Below are positions 10,801 to 23,249 of a stretch of 64,000 nucleotides of DNA, one piece after another (within the stretch, counting starts at the first letter, position 1; each line of letters begins with the position of its first letter). The position numbers and the translations under genes were made by a program. The notes under the pieces were generated by a model that worked only from the letters and a program-made list of their open reading frames with translations, made no database searches and was not told the origin of the DNA. This stretch comes from Batillaria attramentaria (lineage: Eukaryota; Mollusca; Gastropoda; Batillariidae): NCBI GenBank assembly GCA_018292915.2, contig JACVVK020000001.1, forward strand, positions 1,238,501-1,302,500, given 5' to 3'.

Positions 10801-12550
10801 CACCACCTTTGAGCTGCCACCCTCCCTCCCTCCCTTACCGTGCCGACTCGTGTTCATAAAGGCCATGCAATATCATAGTTGAAGGCAGGCGTTCTGCTCC
10901 ATTTAATTTCTTTTTATGAAACACTCATTATAAGCCAGCACGCACAGACATCTAAAGACACTCTAGTCCTCAAGCCCAGACGTCTTGGCGCGAGTGTCGG
11001 GAGACCAATGACCGTAGCCGAGAAGGTGTTACAGGGAGGGAGATATTAAACGCGTCATAAAGTAGGGTACATCGTCCTTTTACAATTAGCTCCTTTGCAA
11101 AACACTCGCCTAGCTCGCACTGGCCCGAGGCGCTTCGTGGGCCCGTGTATACATGAGTTGTACATCGTGTGTACACGATGGTGTACAAACTGCGTTGCAA
11201 GAACCCGCGATTGTAGTCCGTCGGATGCCTTTTGCAAACTACATAAATACTCTGACTTGAAACGAGGAAGTGTCCGCTACGGATGTGCGTATACGGCAGA
11301 ATGTAGTTAAAGATTACTCTAGTTTTCATTGTTCTGAAGGTCTTGAAGAACGCCAAAGAAAAGGACGCCAACATGTTATATTGGTTTCTACAGACTGCAA
11401 AATATTCTTGTCATCATAGGATTTTTTTAATTTTGCTTTTGCTGTCGTTGTCGTTGCTGTTGTTGTCCCTTTTACTAACTTGTGAATGAAGAACGTGGAT
11501 CTGGTTCGTGTCCATGAACGGGATCTTGCAACGGACCGGAAGACACGGACAAGCCAAAACCTCAGAATGACTACAGTAGCGTTACACGAGTACTGGCAAA
11601 GTGACCAACCACAGTAAGTGTACTTTTTCAGGCTGTGATTGGCGTAAGGGTGGCGGCAGCCGAGGAAAGCATAACCCTGTAATCTGAAGCCGTAATCCGG
11701 CCAGCCAAGTGGTCCAAGCCGATTGTAGGACCTCTCCACGCGGGTCAATCACAGGACTGATGGCTTGGGTGCTAAAGGTTTTCACGGTCCTGCCCAAAAC
11801 ATCTGAACTATGTCCACAAACACTTACTGACATCCGCCCGATCTGGGTAAGACGTATGTAGGCTTTTCCTGAACAATCCAAGGGCGGAAGAAAAAAAGAG
11901 AAGGGGGAGGAGAGGAGATTTTGTGAAGGCAACGAGAGGAGATAAGTACCAGCGCCATGAATGAAATCTTCGGGAGAGAAGGTGTCGCTTGTTGTGGATA
12001 AACACATACGAGTGTTCATTCGCCGCGACTCTTCGGGTCGGTACTGGTGGGTTGCAAAAATACTCGTAGTCCTGGGCAAATAGTCTGAAGAAGGTCTGCA
12101 TGCAGGCCTGCCTGGTCAGCTCAGCTCAGCTCAGCCGAGCCCATCGGGTCACGGTAACCTTTCCGGCAAGAAAACCTCGGCTACCTCCACCACCACGACT
12201 GCCACGCCCTTCAATGCAGACGGAGCTCGGCCAGCAAAGAGACTACTGTCCGAGGTGTGTGCGCAACGACTACGTGAATCTCACAGCTTTTTTTCAGCCG
12301 CTAGGAATGTTGACGAAGGCTTTACCGGCAGTTAAATATTTTCGGTTTTAAACAAACAGCCTCAGTTGTCGGTGACTGGGCGTCTCTACTTAAAAGCGCA
12401 CCGCGTTTTCCTTGGAAACTGTTTGAGACATCTGTCACGCGGCCTTTCTCATATGACGAAGGACGGGCAGGAAAACGATACAAAACAGTGAAAGGTCAGT
12501 AAACGTGTGAAGCAGTCTTCAATGGCGATTTACCTCCCCCTTGGTCTGAA
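7841..12550. other. No gene recognised; scattered simple repeats
   Basis: Contains a fragment of the four-copy GGCGCTTAGGTCC family (about 8040-8100), a (TTC)n tract (9188-9231), (GTTT)n (9301-9326), poly-T near 10180 and an (AGCTC)n patch at 12118-12136. Open frames here show no recognised domain. Confidence 0.45.
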
Positions 12551-12552
12551 CT

Positions 12553-12629
12553 TCTGGATGAGTGGTCGTTCCTGATACAATTTCTCGAAAGTTTCTGGAC
12601 GGTCGTTCCTGATATAATTTGTCGAAAGC
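12553..12629. repeat. 38-bp tandem duplication
   Basis: The block GGTCGTTCCTGATA-AATTT-TCGAAAG occurs at 12563 and again at 12601. A poly-C/poly-A junction follows at 12650-12678. Confidence 0.7.
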
Positions 12630-12679
12630 TAGTACGTAATGTTTCTCTGCGCCCCCCCCCCCCCCCCAAAAAAAAAAAT

Positions 12680-13850
12680 CTTCTATCAAAAACAAAAAGC
12701 AAAATGAAACGAAACAAAACAAAACAAAACGAAACAAACAAAAGAAAACAAAAATCAAAAAAATGAAGTCAGTGCACTTACCCGAACTATCAATCGGCCT
12801 TTCCTGCTGAAGCACAGGTATTTCTGTGCATGGTTTCCCCTTATCCGTATCTGCCCTTGTCCATGTGACTCAAATACCAGGATTGCTGTTCACAGAAAAG
12901 AAAAGAAAACCATGAGCGTACATAGTTTAGGAAAGCAAAAAAAAAAAATAAAGAAAGAAAGGCGATTTGTTGATTTCCAATATTCATAAATGCCCGAAAA
13001 AAAACGTTAAGAAGATACGGGTAGTTAAAGCAGAGACACGGAATAAATTTCTCTGTTTCTTGTCAATGGTTTGAGCTGTTCATTGCGTTTCAGCGTATAA
13101 CGGTCATAGTTTTCTGCAGCAGCGCAGCGAGTAAAATACAGCTATTTTCCAGTTTCTGTTCAAGGGTAGGAAACAAAAAACAAGACAAAACGACAGTATA
13201 GTGGAGAGTCGCTGTTACTGAGAAAGGGAGTTACACCCTCTTTTTTCAGTATGCTTATTCTTTGCATCTGTCACTAGGGCATGGACGGGACACTAAAGAC
13301 AGCACAGAGAACACTGGCAGAGAGAAAGACATCGAGAGAGAGAGAGAGGCGCGGGGCTAACACGGTTAGGAAAGGTGTCAAAGACAGACAAAAACTGTGC
13401 ATGTCTGTGTGTGTGGAAGGACTGAGTTACGACATTTCTCTGTCTGCCCTGTCGACGTGGCAGTGACGCCATTAGACGCCAAAACGTCATGCAGCCGCAT
13501 TCTGGGACGCCAGTGTTCCCTGACATTCATTGACTCATCGGCTTGTCGGTCGTGTCGTGACCCACAGCCCCATGCAACGGTGTGCAATGTTAAACCGTCG
13601 ACCCCCCCCCCCCCTCCCCTCTCCGCCCTGACAACCGAGGACATTGGAGACCGTGGTCTTTCAAGCCACGTGAAAAGCATCTTTTGTGGAACCCCCTCAA
13701 CGTGTCTCAACAGCGCTTTGTCTTCCGATGATGTTCATTTGCATAACTGGCAACGTATAAAGACGTTGTTGACCTCATTACCGAAATACTCGATGGCGAA
13801 GTACTGGATGGCGAATTACTGGATGGGTGTGTGGATGGGGTGTGTGGGTG
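12680..13850. other. No gene recognised
   Basis: A-rich (AAAC/GAAAC) stretch at 12690-12770, then mixed sequence with a poly-C run at 13602-13612. Opposite-strand open frames at 13378-13888 carry no known domain. Confidence 0.4.
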
Positions 13851-13854
13851 TTTT

Positions 13855-13990
13855 GAGGTTTAACGTCTTTTGTCCACCGCGAGGGTGATTGTAAAGACGG
13901 TGCCGCTGGGGGAAAAAAAGTCTGTACAATGTTTGGCTTTGGCAGAGTTCAAACCCTTTTAAGCTCGAGTCCGAAGTGGTTGAGCCACCC
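13855..13990 (-). mobile_element. Diverged tRNA-SINE, minus orientation
   Basis: GAGGTTTAACGTCTTTTGTC at the 3' end matches the SINE tail in reverse. TTCAAACCCTTTTAAGCTCG and GTGGTTGAGCCACCC resemble a degenerate tRNA head. Strongly diverged from the main family. Confidence 0.5.
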
Positions 13991-14464
13991 AAGGAAATAC
14001 TGGAAATGCAATTCAGTGAAACTATTTCTGCTATAACCTCAACATTGTGGAACTGATTTTTCTGTTTGCCAAGCTCTCCATAACGTGCGTTTGTTTGGTT
14101 GGTCGGTTGGTTGTTTCTCGCAAAGTGTACACAAATACAACACATCCCATCAGCGTCCTCCTCTGTCTTGGTACAATCAAGCACATTTTGGGCTTCCTTG
14201 CGCGCGTTCAAAACAGTGGCCAATGTATCATTCTTTACATGCTTGTTAGACAGCCACCTCTTCCGCCAGGGGGTTGGTGGTCCCAACAAACGGCTGAATC
14301 ATAAAGCAGTATAAGTTGTTGACGTGTTTCATGTGTCTTGTTAGAGTCCGACAGATACGTCGGCAGTCGCTTACCCGACCTGACAGATACGGATCTCAAC
14401 ACTGACTGAACGTCTGCACGGGGGTGGCCATCTGCATAAAAGAACTGAGTGGTACTCCTCACTC

Positions 14465-14700
14465 TTCGTAGAGGGGCCGTCGTGGGCTGATCCACTACTC
14501 TCGCATTCCGTGTGAAGGTGTCTGGGTTCGACCCAACCCGAGGAGGGAGTTATAAAAAAAAAAGTGCTTACTCCAAGGCGTTACCCGTTTCCTCCGCCTG
14601 TGTGAACTGGATCTCGTTGTGTAACTTACCCACATCACAGTCAAGGATACATAAAATGAGGCCGACCAGGGAGTCTGACTGGATTGAATAGTGTTCAGCT
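14465..14700 (+). mobile_element. Possible tRNA-headed retroposon of another family
   Basis: GGGGCCGTCGTGGGCTGATC and the B-box-like GTCTGGGTTCGACCCAACC are spaced like a tRNA-derived head; an unrelated body follows. No second copy is in the window and no target duplication is visible. Confidence 0.3.
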
Positions 14701-15180
14701 GAATCGTTCAGGTAGGGTAGTTGCCCCTCCTCCCCCCCCCCTCCATCCTGCCAGTTAGGGCACCGTCTCCAATCAAATCTTGTGGAATCTTACGCTAAAA
14801 CCAACTAACCAACCTCGTCACTGTCTTTGCAGTGGTAAGGTTTTTCGATTCTTTTCTGAAATCTGGACCTTGTTTCTCGTAAAATTCCGAGCTAAAAGGA
14901 TAAGGTTGTTAGAGTATAGTTATGTCTGAAACGGACGTCAGCACTGCCGATGCGTCCTCGCAAAACTTTCTGTGTCGCGATATGTGACACGACGGGCGGG
15001 TCATTCAGACGACGTAAAACGTTTGTTTTCGGAATGTTTCAGGAAGCAATGTGTGTAAGTGAGCCCCCCAGACACTTGGTGCCGAATTTTATGAGCCTTG
15101 TATATCATTTTGTCGCTACTAGTACTTCAGCTTGTGTCAGTGTCTGATGCGTCGATTCAGGCCAGACACAGGCAAGAGAA

Positions 15181-15184
15181 AACA

Positions 15185-15263
<79 letters not shown>
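15181..15263. repeat. (ACGC)n to (AC)n compound microsatellite
   Basis: Five or so CACG units run into about 30 AC units. Deamination of ACGC to ACAC, or slippage, would explain the junction. Confidence 0.95.
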
Positions 15264-15264
<1 letters not shown>

Positions 15265-15649
15265 AGTGACAAAAAAAACCGTAAACGCCAAATACTTTCA
15301 ATAGCCAAACGTTTGACTAAACTATACGCTACGCTATACTACGCTATACTCTGCCTACCAGGAAGCGACGATAGATTTTTCTACGCTCGTTATCTCCCAG
15401 TCGGCCAAAGTGATAGGTAAAAAAAAATGTAAATCTGTTTGACTCTCGTCCTGGTGCTTGAAACCCACACGGTCCTTTAAAAGCTGCCCATTAACTGGCT
15501 GTGTGTAGCGTGTGTAGCTTGTGCGGCTTAAAAAGCCACTAGGATCGTGTGACGTATTTAAAGGCTCGGGGCGCGTGTCAGTGTGGCATGCAACAAAAGT
15601 GTTCCCTTCCCCCCCCTCCCCCCCCCCAACAAAAAGTATTCGCCGAATG

Positions 15650-15824
15650 GGTGGGTGGGTGGGTGTTTGGGGGTTTAACGTCCTTTTCCACCACACATAC
15701 GGGTGATATCAAAGACGGGGCAACGATGAAAAAGCCAGCACAAATATTTGGCCCCAGCCGGGATACGAACTCACGACCCAAGCATTTGAGTCCAACGCTC
15801 TACCATTCGGCCACCCCGGCTCCC
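15650..15824 (-). mobile_element. tRNA-derived SINE, full length, with 14-bp target-site duplication
   Basis: Complete minus-orientation copy from the (GGGT)n tail to the CGGCCACCCCGGCTCC head. Perfect 14-bp duplicates GTATTCGCCGAATG lie at 15636-15649 and 15825-15838. The pairwise similarity to the 235-411 copy suggests recent activity. Confidence 0.93.
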
Positions 15825-16083
15825 GTATTCGCCGAATGTGTACAATGTGCACTCTTATAACTGGTTAGATGAATCAAATCATAACATTAGATATCAGGTC
15901 AAGGTCGGCCAGGGCGGGTCTAATAACGTGTAGGCAGGTGCGTTTGTCCTATAAATAGCCTCAGTATAGAAAGCTCGTTGACCAGGAATGTTGGTGCGTT
16001 GCCCTGGCTGCCTGATTTCTTCAATATTAGAGGCCACACTTACGTGAACAACATCTCCACGTCCAGCTGGCCGGTTGTTCAAG

Positions 16084-16244
16084 GTTTAACGTCTTTTTCT
16101 ACCAAGTAAAGGTGATGTCACAGACGGGGCAACAACAACAACAACAAAAGTCAGCACAATTTTCTGGTTTCCAGTCGGGATTCGAACTCACGACTCTAGC
16201 ACTGACAGTTCGACGCTGTACCAGCTTCGCTATTCCGACTTTCC
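16084..16244 (-). mobile_element. tRNA-derived SINE, second subtype, minus orientation
   Basis: Shares the GTTTAACGTC tail and the TCACAGACGGGGCAAC block, but has AGTAAAGGTGATGTCACAG, a (CAA)n run and a different head (CTGTACCAGCTTCGCTATTC). It marks a second tRNA-headed subfamily with the same 3' body; the fragment at 1251-1327 may belong to it. Confidence 0.75.
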
Positions 16245-16577
16245 ATACAACGTCCGAATGGAGGCAACAGCGAAAGCTTAGAATATCGTACCCCCCCCCC
16301 CCCCACTTCCCCATCCCCGCCTGTCAGCTCGAATCTGGTGCCTTTAAGTTAAAGACGGCACTACCCAGGTGGGGGTTGGGGGGGGGGGATCGCCCAGTGA
16401 TAGTCGCCAGGTCGTACCTATATCGTCGTGCCGTCACCCCCACTGAGGCCAGTATTTGCTGAGTACAGACAGCACAGCCTGTCCGTCAGTGTCGTATATA
16501 AATCGTTCAGAGAGAACACATTGTTCCAACGACAGGAGCTGGCGCTTCTTGACCGCATTCAGAACATTTTAGGATAT

Positions 16578-16618
16578 TCTCTCTCTCTCTCTCTCTCTCT
16601 CCCCCCCCCCCCCCCCCT
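16578..16618. repeat. (CT)n followed by poly-C
   Basis: CT microsatellite of about 11 units passing into a C run of about 16 bases. The plus-strand open frame downstream (to 17007) has no recognised domain. Confidence 0.9.
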
Positions 16619-17199
16619 CAGTCCTCTTGTCCCCGGACCTTTCCTTGCTTGGTGCATTACTTAACCAGGCGCAATTACTTGCTCGTGTCAACACTGACAT
16701 GATAAGTATGAGCGACACGGTTCCCCTGGCCAAGCAGATTTGCACAGAGGTCTTGGGCCGCGCTGGCCAGCTCGGAACAACTATTTCAAGTGTCCCTGCC
16801 GACTGGTGTCGTCGTGTGAGCGTTAAGGCACTCATCCAGAATCAAACATTGAAACTATTTCAGCAGTATGGAGCTACCCAGCAAACGATAGTTTGTTTTT
16901 TAACGGCAGAAGAACGTGCGTTCAAGAGGAGTGCATCACGTACAAACACGTGTCACCACGTTATGAGTATGAAGGCTGTAAGTGGTCACACACAGAGAGT
17001 CCAGTAGTTTTGCAGGCAGAGGGAAGGAAAACGAAATGCGTGTGTATTTTTTTTTTCACTAATACTAATAGAGACAGAGAGGAAACTGAACAAATTATGC
17101 TCGAAGACAGGAATCAAACAAAAATAGTTAGGTCTGCATACAGGAACCGGGACTGTAAAATTCAGAATACGTAGGTTTCAGGGAGAAAACTTTGAAGAC

Positions 17200-17350
17200 T
17201 TCAATAATAACCTCAAACCAGAAGGTTATAATCTGTAACCAGAATGCTCTAACCTCTATCTAGAAGGCTCTAACCTCCTACTTCATCTAACCTTTTGACC
17301 AAAAAGGCTCTATTCATGTGATTCTAACACTAAACCGAAAGAATCTAACC
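17200..17350. repeat. Short degenerate repeats around CTCTAACCT
   Basis: CTCTAACCT and relatives (AACCAGAAGG, ATCTAACC) recur every 20-30 bases. Weak and possibly a decayed minisatellite. Confidence 0.4.
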
Positions 17351-18322
17351 AACTGTGCCATCACTATTCAGACATGTAGTTTCTACGACCATATTCATGC
17401 AACTGAACGCAAGAGGTGTCCGAGAAAATCTAGATGGATGGCAGGACATGGACAGGGAACATGAAAAATTACGCTGGACGGATTACCAGGGAACCTCAAG
17501 TTCTTTGTTACGGACCAGGAAAACAGAGACGTGGCCAGGGTCTGGATACTTCTGATGTAGATCGGAACCACCGTGGCTGAACTGGTAAGATGATGGTGCC
17601 GGGGATTTTGGCGTATTAAACAGTATGTAAGGTAAGATGTATGACATTATTCTTAACACCTGCAGGACGACAGAATGGGTGAGCAGATCTACCAGACAGA
17701 CAGTGTGTGTGACCAGAAAACAGAACATTTTCATGACCGCCGCAACAGAGCACAACACAGCACGCCCAGAAATGCCTTGTCGTCAAACATGAGACACATG
17801 TTGTAGGACTTGTGGTGCAGCTGCTGTGTTTCTTGTCCACCCTGATGTTCCAAATTCCTTCATACACGAAGCACGAGCTAATTAAACTTGTAGGTGTGTA
17901 GTGTAACGCCTACAGCAATTTTCGCCAATCTACGCAGCGCAGGCGACACTCAACACTGGAAAGCGTTCAGGGAGAACGGTTTTAGGCAATAGCTTCAGGT
18001 GGTAGCTAGAAGGATGCTTCTGACTTTGAAACTCAAGGCTTTCCTCGTACGCTTTTAGGTGTTCCCGTTTCCTGGTGGCGGGCAGAGAAGACACGGACGT
18101 GGATTATCGTCACATCCAGGACGTCGGGGTCACTGAAGACGCGGCATGATGTCGTAGCCGCCCTGTTCACGCAGTGTTCTCCTTCCCAGCTGCCTGCGGC
18201 AGGACTATGCACTCTGCGGCCTTGTTGTGTTTTCGGACAAGAATGCTTGTCAGTTAATCTGCTGACCTGGTTCTCCGCTGCAGAATTCTACTGGTAGCAC
18301 ATTGTCTCTGGTCACATGCGTA

Positions 18323-18695
18323 GGAGTAATCCCGCAAACCAAAACGAATGTGGCGGGTTAACGAAATCCAAAGGCGGAATCTAAAGAGACTGTCTCCTCG
18401 GAAACCGCAGAGTGCGTGACAGACAACCGCACGACTCTCCAGGTCGGAGAACGACCATGTGATGTCGTGTGTCCAGATTTCACTCACGCGCGGACGGTGG
18501 GGGTCCCTCAGGTAACCTCCGTAACAGTGATGGGGGGGCATGTGCCGAGGCTTAGGCCTGTCGTGTGTGTTTTCCTGCTCCAACGGGTGAGAGGGGCTTA
18601 GCGTGCAGGCGGTAGGCCGAGACAGGCTCCTCCATTTCTCACCCTGACCCGGCCATGCCTGACACGGGACTCGTTTTGGTTTGCGGGATTACTCC
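18323..18695. repeat. Perfect 25-bp inverted repeat, 323 bp apart
   Basis: Arms at 18323-18347 and 18671-18695 are exact reverse complements (left arm begins GGAGTAATCCCGCAAACC). The DNA between has no recognised gene. The arms could be the terminal inverted repeats of a small non-autonomous element or two inverted fragments of one repeat. Confidence 0.75.
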
Positions 18696-18699
18696 CACA

Positions 18700-21600
18700 A
18701 CTACACCACCATTCATAAGGCCAGCAGTCTACCTGCAAAACGCAACCCCCCCCCCCCCCCACAGCCCTGCCTCCCTCACCCGAAAGACAGAAAGGCCGTG
18801 GCATGCGCCGGTGACATTTTCCATGATCGAGACAGAACCTGCAGCCACAGTAAGCAACAATGTAACGTGTCCTTGGGTTGGACTTAAATCCACCGAGGAA
18901 CCGACAAATCGTCCCAGTATCCCCAGCCTGATGGTCAGAGTTTGAGGCTTTGTCTCAATGCGTCAACAACAACAAAATGCTGAACTGCTATATGTATTTT
19001 GTAAGCAGGCCGTAGGGCACATGTTTATCCTATAAGGACAATACCTTGTATCTTGTAAACCAGCTTCCAATTTGAAATATTTGGTCACATGGGAAAAGGG
19101 TCTAAGTACCATGGATCTGACAGACGCTTAAGCTCCTTTTTAGGATGACGATAGATATGACAAAATGTCACAGGGTGACATAACTACGAGGAAGGTACTC
19201 CGAAGCAGACAGAAGTGCTTGTTCAGCTGAACTTTTTGTAATTACTGAATAACTTTTTTAAAGAGTTACTTATTTCGACCGTGTCTCAGAGAGAACAGGC
19301 ATCGCCCCGAACCAGCTTGCGAGAGTTACTGCTTCCACGTGAGTTACTGACATCCGGGCTTCTTTCAACATGACGTCCTTCCTGTCCTCCGCCCGGCGGC
19401 GGATGACGGTCGTCCGAATTCCACGATGACGGGCCCCGAGTCCAGCCCGGCTTGTTTATATATTCGGCTGCTTGAGTTGTATTTTTAGTGTCAACACCCA
19501 GGCCTGTGTTTACGAGATCCAAATCACAGGACAGCGGGCAGGTCGAATTCACACGGCGTCCGCAGTGCCATTACGAGGGCCGGGCTTCAATTACGCGTGT
19601 CCACTTAGATTTGGTCCGCAACGAGGACACAAAGCTGAGGGCCCGGTAGGTACACACAACTGCAGGACCAGCGGTACCATTTTCCAACGCCGCGCTCGCG
19701 ATGTAAGCAGTCTTGAGAGGCTGTGATTACGTCTTCAGGCTGGGGACGCCTCTGGTATGGGTCCTCGAGGGGGTGGTTGTGGTGGGGGGTGACGGTCAAC
19801 GAGGGTAGGAGGGGAAAGAAGGGACACTCACTGGACCGATTTCACGCTTGCCCTGAGCAGGACACTGGATGACACGGCGAGGGGACTTACTTAGTCACTT
19901 CCCACTCCACGCTGGCTCATCCACTTCACGGGGCAAGCCGTATCAACTCCGAATTAGGTACAGGTGCCGCCGCGTAAAACAAATGTGGACATTGGATTCC
20001 CGAGTGGACTGCACTGCTCCACATCTGTTCCGAGCTTGATTCACTCGTTTCTGAACACACTTCAAAGTTTAACTTGAAAAAAAAAACCCACCGCCTGAGT
20101 GCCATGGGTGTCACAAACACTTCGGCACTTCTCCCACATCGGGATTGATTTTCTGCACCTTGTCTGTGCCCTGCTTCTAAAGAGACTAAGGTGAACAAGG
20201 CGCCAAATATCGGGACGCAACCTCGACCCGTTTCGAAACGAAAATATCTGGAAGTAATATCAAGTCATCATAACTGGGCGCAAACAAAATTTCATATCTC
20301 TGTGGGCGCAACAGCGAATGCTATTACTAGTTTTGTTTTGTCGTTCACACAGCTTTAACCTCCGGTCCCCAGACAGAAAGAAACAAGCTATAAAACTCTG
20401 GACTTCAGTGGAAAGAAACACACCAAACCTCACAAATACAGGCTAATTGAAGGCCCATTTAGACGCATACACCATCGGGGGAAACATTAAAACTGCACTT
20501 TAATTCGACAGCGAGTGTTTTCAAAGTCGTATCTGTTGCGCCAAACGCCCAAGAACCAAACATTACACGCCCCAGCAGAAAGTCGCAGCTGAATTGTTTT
20601 TAAATTTCCCCTCACACCTCCGACCGCCAACATGGTAAGGTGATTAATAAGCCGCGTTGCCTAACCCCTGTGATCTCTGAGCAGGGACAGAGTTTGAAGG
20701 AGCGAGAGGTGCAGGTTCGAGGCAGGGGGTAAGGTTCCAAGTCAAATGGTCTTCTGATCGCCGTCCGTATCAGGGCCGATAATCATGTACAGTCGCTCCA
20801 CTCACTCGCTGAAGGCCGCCGTTTTTAGCCTGCAGAACTGAACTCTCTGTTTTGCTCGGCGGAAGTGTGTTTCCGTTCGATTTTTTAACTGCTTTATAAG
20901 CTCACTTTCGCTTTGTATTCAACTGACCTTACGGTAAATAATTTTTTTCCCGTTCGGAAGGGCTTTGTTCACATTATGTGCATCTACATGCACTTCTAAC
21001 ATGCGACATACTGAAAACACTGAAAAGTTATGCGGTCGTGTATCCATTCTGTAGCTACTGTAATTTGTTATTTTTATTGAAAAAAACTTCTGAAACGACA
21101 TTAATTTAGGTCACATAGACGATTGCTAACAGGGGGATAAAAAGTTTGACCGAGAAAAAGTGTTTGTTGCCCACGCACTTGCACTGCTCATGTCACGTGA
21201 TTGACAGTCAAAATCTGCTCACATGTTGTTCAGTCCGACCGACCTGGCTCACTTTGTGCATGACAAAAACTTTGGACCTAACCAAACAGGCTTATCGTCA
21301 TTTGGTGATGGGGTCCAAGCGCCAATAAATTGATAAGCACTTGGGCCTTTCCATACATTTCACTGTAGAGAATCCGCTGCCCGGCAGTTCGGACAATTTA
21401 GTCAGTGTCGCGTATACTGAATGCTTTAGAACTGTCTAAAGCTCGTACAAAAAGAAGCTTGAAAGTAAAACCCTGCACTGCCTAATATTCTGATCCGAAC
21501 ACTGGAATGTTGTACGCGATTCCGTCCACAAAAGTCGCCGTTTCATTCACGGCCACTTATCGTTTCACTTGATGGAGAGTTGATCGAGGGGGGTTACTCT

Positions 21601-22799
21601 TACAAAAACCACAGCGTAAAGGACTATCGCGCACCGTGTACTCGCCACGGTAGTTCAACGGTGGCATTTGTTTCTTTTTTCACACTAGATGAGGAGAGGA
21701 GCTGGCAGAAAGCCGCAGAATCCACCGACCGCGTTCGTTCAAGTGTGACGATGATTAAGCCTCTCGTTTGCTCCTTCATTTTGCCATTGTTACAACGTCC
21801 CCAACGTTTACACCTTCGTGGTGGAATGTTCTCCATTCCCTAGTCGGCTTTCCAGCGACCACCACACTGAGTCGGGCAGTTTGTGAGCGGGACGATAAAA
21901 TGCTCAATTACCTGAGCACATTCTCACTACAGAGAGTTCCGTATCGCTGTTTCATTGCCTGCTGCCATTCTGTGGTCAAGTCCGGATTGCAGTTTTATCA
22001 CGTTGTTGAGGATGAAAGCATGAGGGGACTGATTCCGCGTCTTTCAACAAAATTACCGTAACCGGCAGCTTCGGATTAACGCCTAGAGAGAGAGTGAGAG
22101 AGAGAGATAACAGGAATACTCTTTATCATTTGAAACGTGTTAAACTGTGAGGGTCGTTCCTGGGTTCCTTTAGAGTAAATGGGTGGCGTTAGTTTTGAAG
22201 ACTTGTGCTATTTTCATGCGCACAGTGAGATGAACAAGATCAGCCTTAATAATAGTTGGTTTTGTTACACTACTTCATAGACCAGAAAATGTTTTGCTCC
22301 GAAAATGGGTTTTACTTCCTTTGAAAAAAAAGGAATTAATAAAGAATATCAATTATTTTCCTTTTGAACCTGTTGAGTTTCAGGTGGCGGTTTGTCTGTC
22401 ACAGGGACAGAGACAGACAGAGAGAGAGAGAGAGAGTGAGGACCGCGTATGTTATATACATTTTCCACCTACACAGCAGACAGGTATTTGGGGGAAAATG
22501 TTGGTATGTCACTGTCTATATCTGTCTCTCCAGCCCATGTTCTACCATAAACTATTCCTGGAAACAAAGAGAGGAATTATCCATACTCATAAACTCGTTA
22601 GCTGTGCTGCAAAGTGATGGGTGTGTTCCATCCTCACAACATTCTACCGTGCGCTTGTTTTCTTGCAAACAGGTGTTTTTGTAGGTCACACTCACACGGC
22701 CCGACAACTATGCATGCGACTGTGTGGGGGAGAGAGAGGGTCACTATGGTTGGCAGAGAGAAAGTTAATTGTGTGTGCAGCTGAACTGGCGTACAGATT
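18700..22799. other. No gene recognised
   Basis: Includes one copy of the GGCGCTTAGGTCC family (about 19090-19160), a possible tRNA-like B box at about 20712 (GCAGGTTCGAGGC) and imperfect AG tracts (22084-22109, 22418-22437). I see no coding exon. If the FGF gene continues, this is part of its third intron. Confidence 0.45.
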
Positions 22800-23249
22800 C
22801 GAATCGGTCATCTGGAAAAGTGGCAGTCAGAAACACAGCTACATGAAAGCTGCCATCCTCCGACTGACTGCTACTTAATACTGACCAATACTGGAAAACT
22901 GGTCACTGGTTACGTTACTGACAACATCAGGAATGACAGCAAACAGGGGGTGGAGGGGGGGGGGGAGGAAAAAAAACAATAATGAACGAGTGGAGCGATA
23001 ACAGCCAATCAGAACACGGCTCCATGTCAGCTGCTATCCTCCGATTGGCTGTCGCTTAATACTGGCTGATATTGGAAAGCTGGTCACTGGTTACGTTACT
23101 GACAACATCAGGGGCGACAGCAAACCATGAAACAAACAGGGAGCGAGTGGAACGATAACAGCCAATCAGAACACGGCCCCATGACAGCTGCTGTCTTCCG
23201 ATTGGCTGTCGCTCAAAACTGGAAAGCTGGCTATTGGTTATGTGCTTAC
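22800..23249. repeat. Three-unit tandem repeat with internal hairpins, abutting the exon 3 donor
   Basis: Units repeat at 157-181 bp spacing. GGTCACTGGTTACGTTACTG occurs at 22901 and 23082, with a diverged third version at 23228 that overlaps the splice donor (GGCTATTGGTTATGTGCTTA). GATAACAGCCAATCAGAACA occurs at 22997 and 23154. Each unit has an inverted pair AGCCAATCAG ... CCGATTGGCT, so it can fold and also offers paired CCAAT-box motifs. A G/A-rich insertion (22945-22980) lengthens the first unit. This intron DNA has therefore been triplicated beginning at the exon edge. Confidence 0.85.

Noticed and set aside
11500..11620. Plus-strand segment ending CCACA|GTAAGTG as an exon
   Set aside because: The short 43-codon frame stops within the donor itself and has no recognised motif.
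17360..17400. Met-Cys-Met-like minus-strand codons as the missing FGF core exon
   Set aside because: Surrounding residues do not fit the VETDTFG...YxCMNxxGKL pattern; the same applies to other TGCATG hits at 8345, 13489 and 21350.
20600..20645. ATG followed by GTAAGG at about 20632 as a first exon
   Set aside because: Only a start codon and a donor-like word; no supporting frame, promoter or partner exon.
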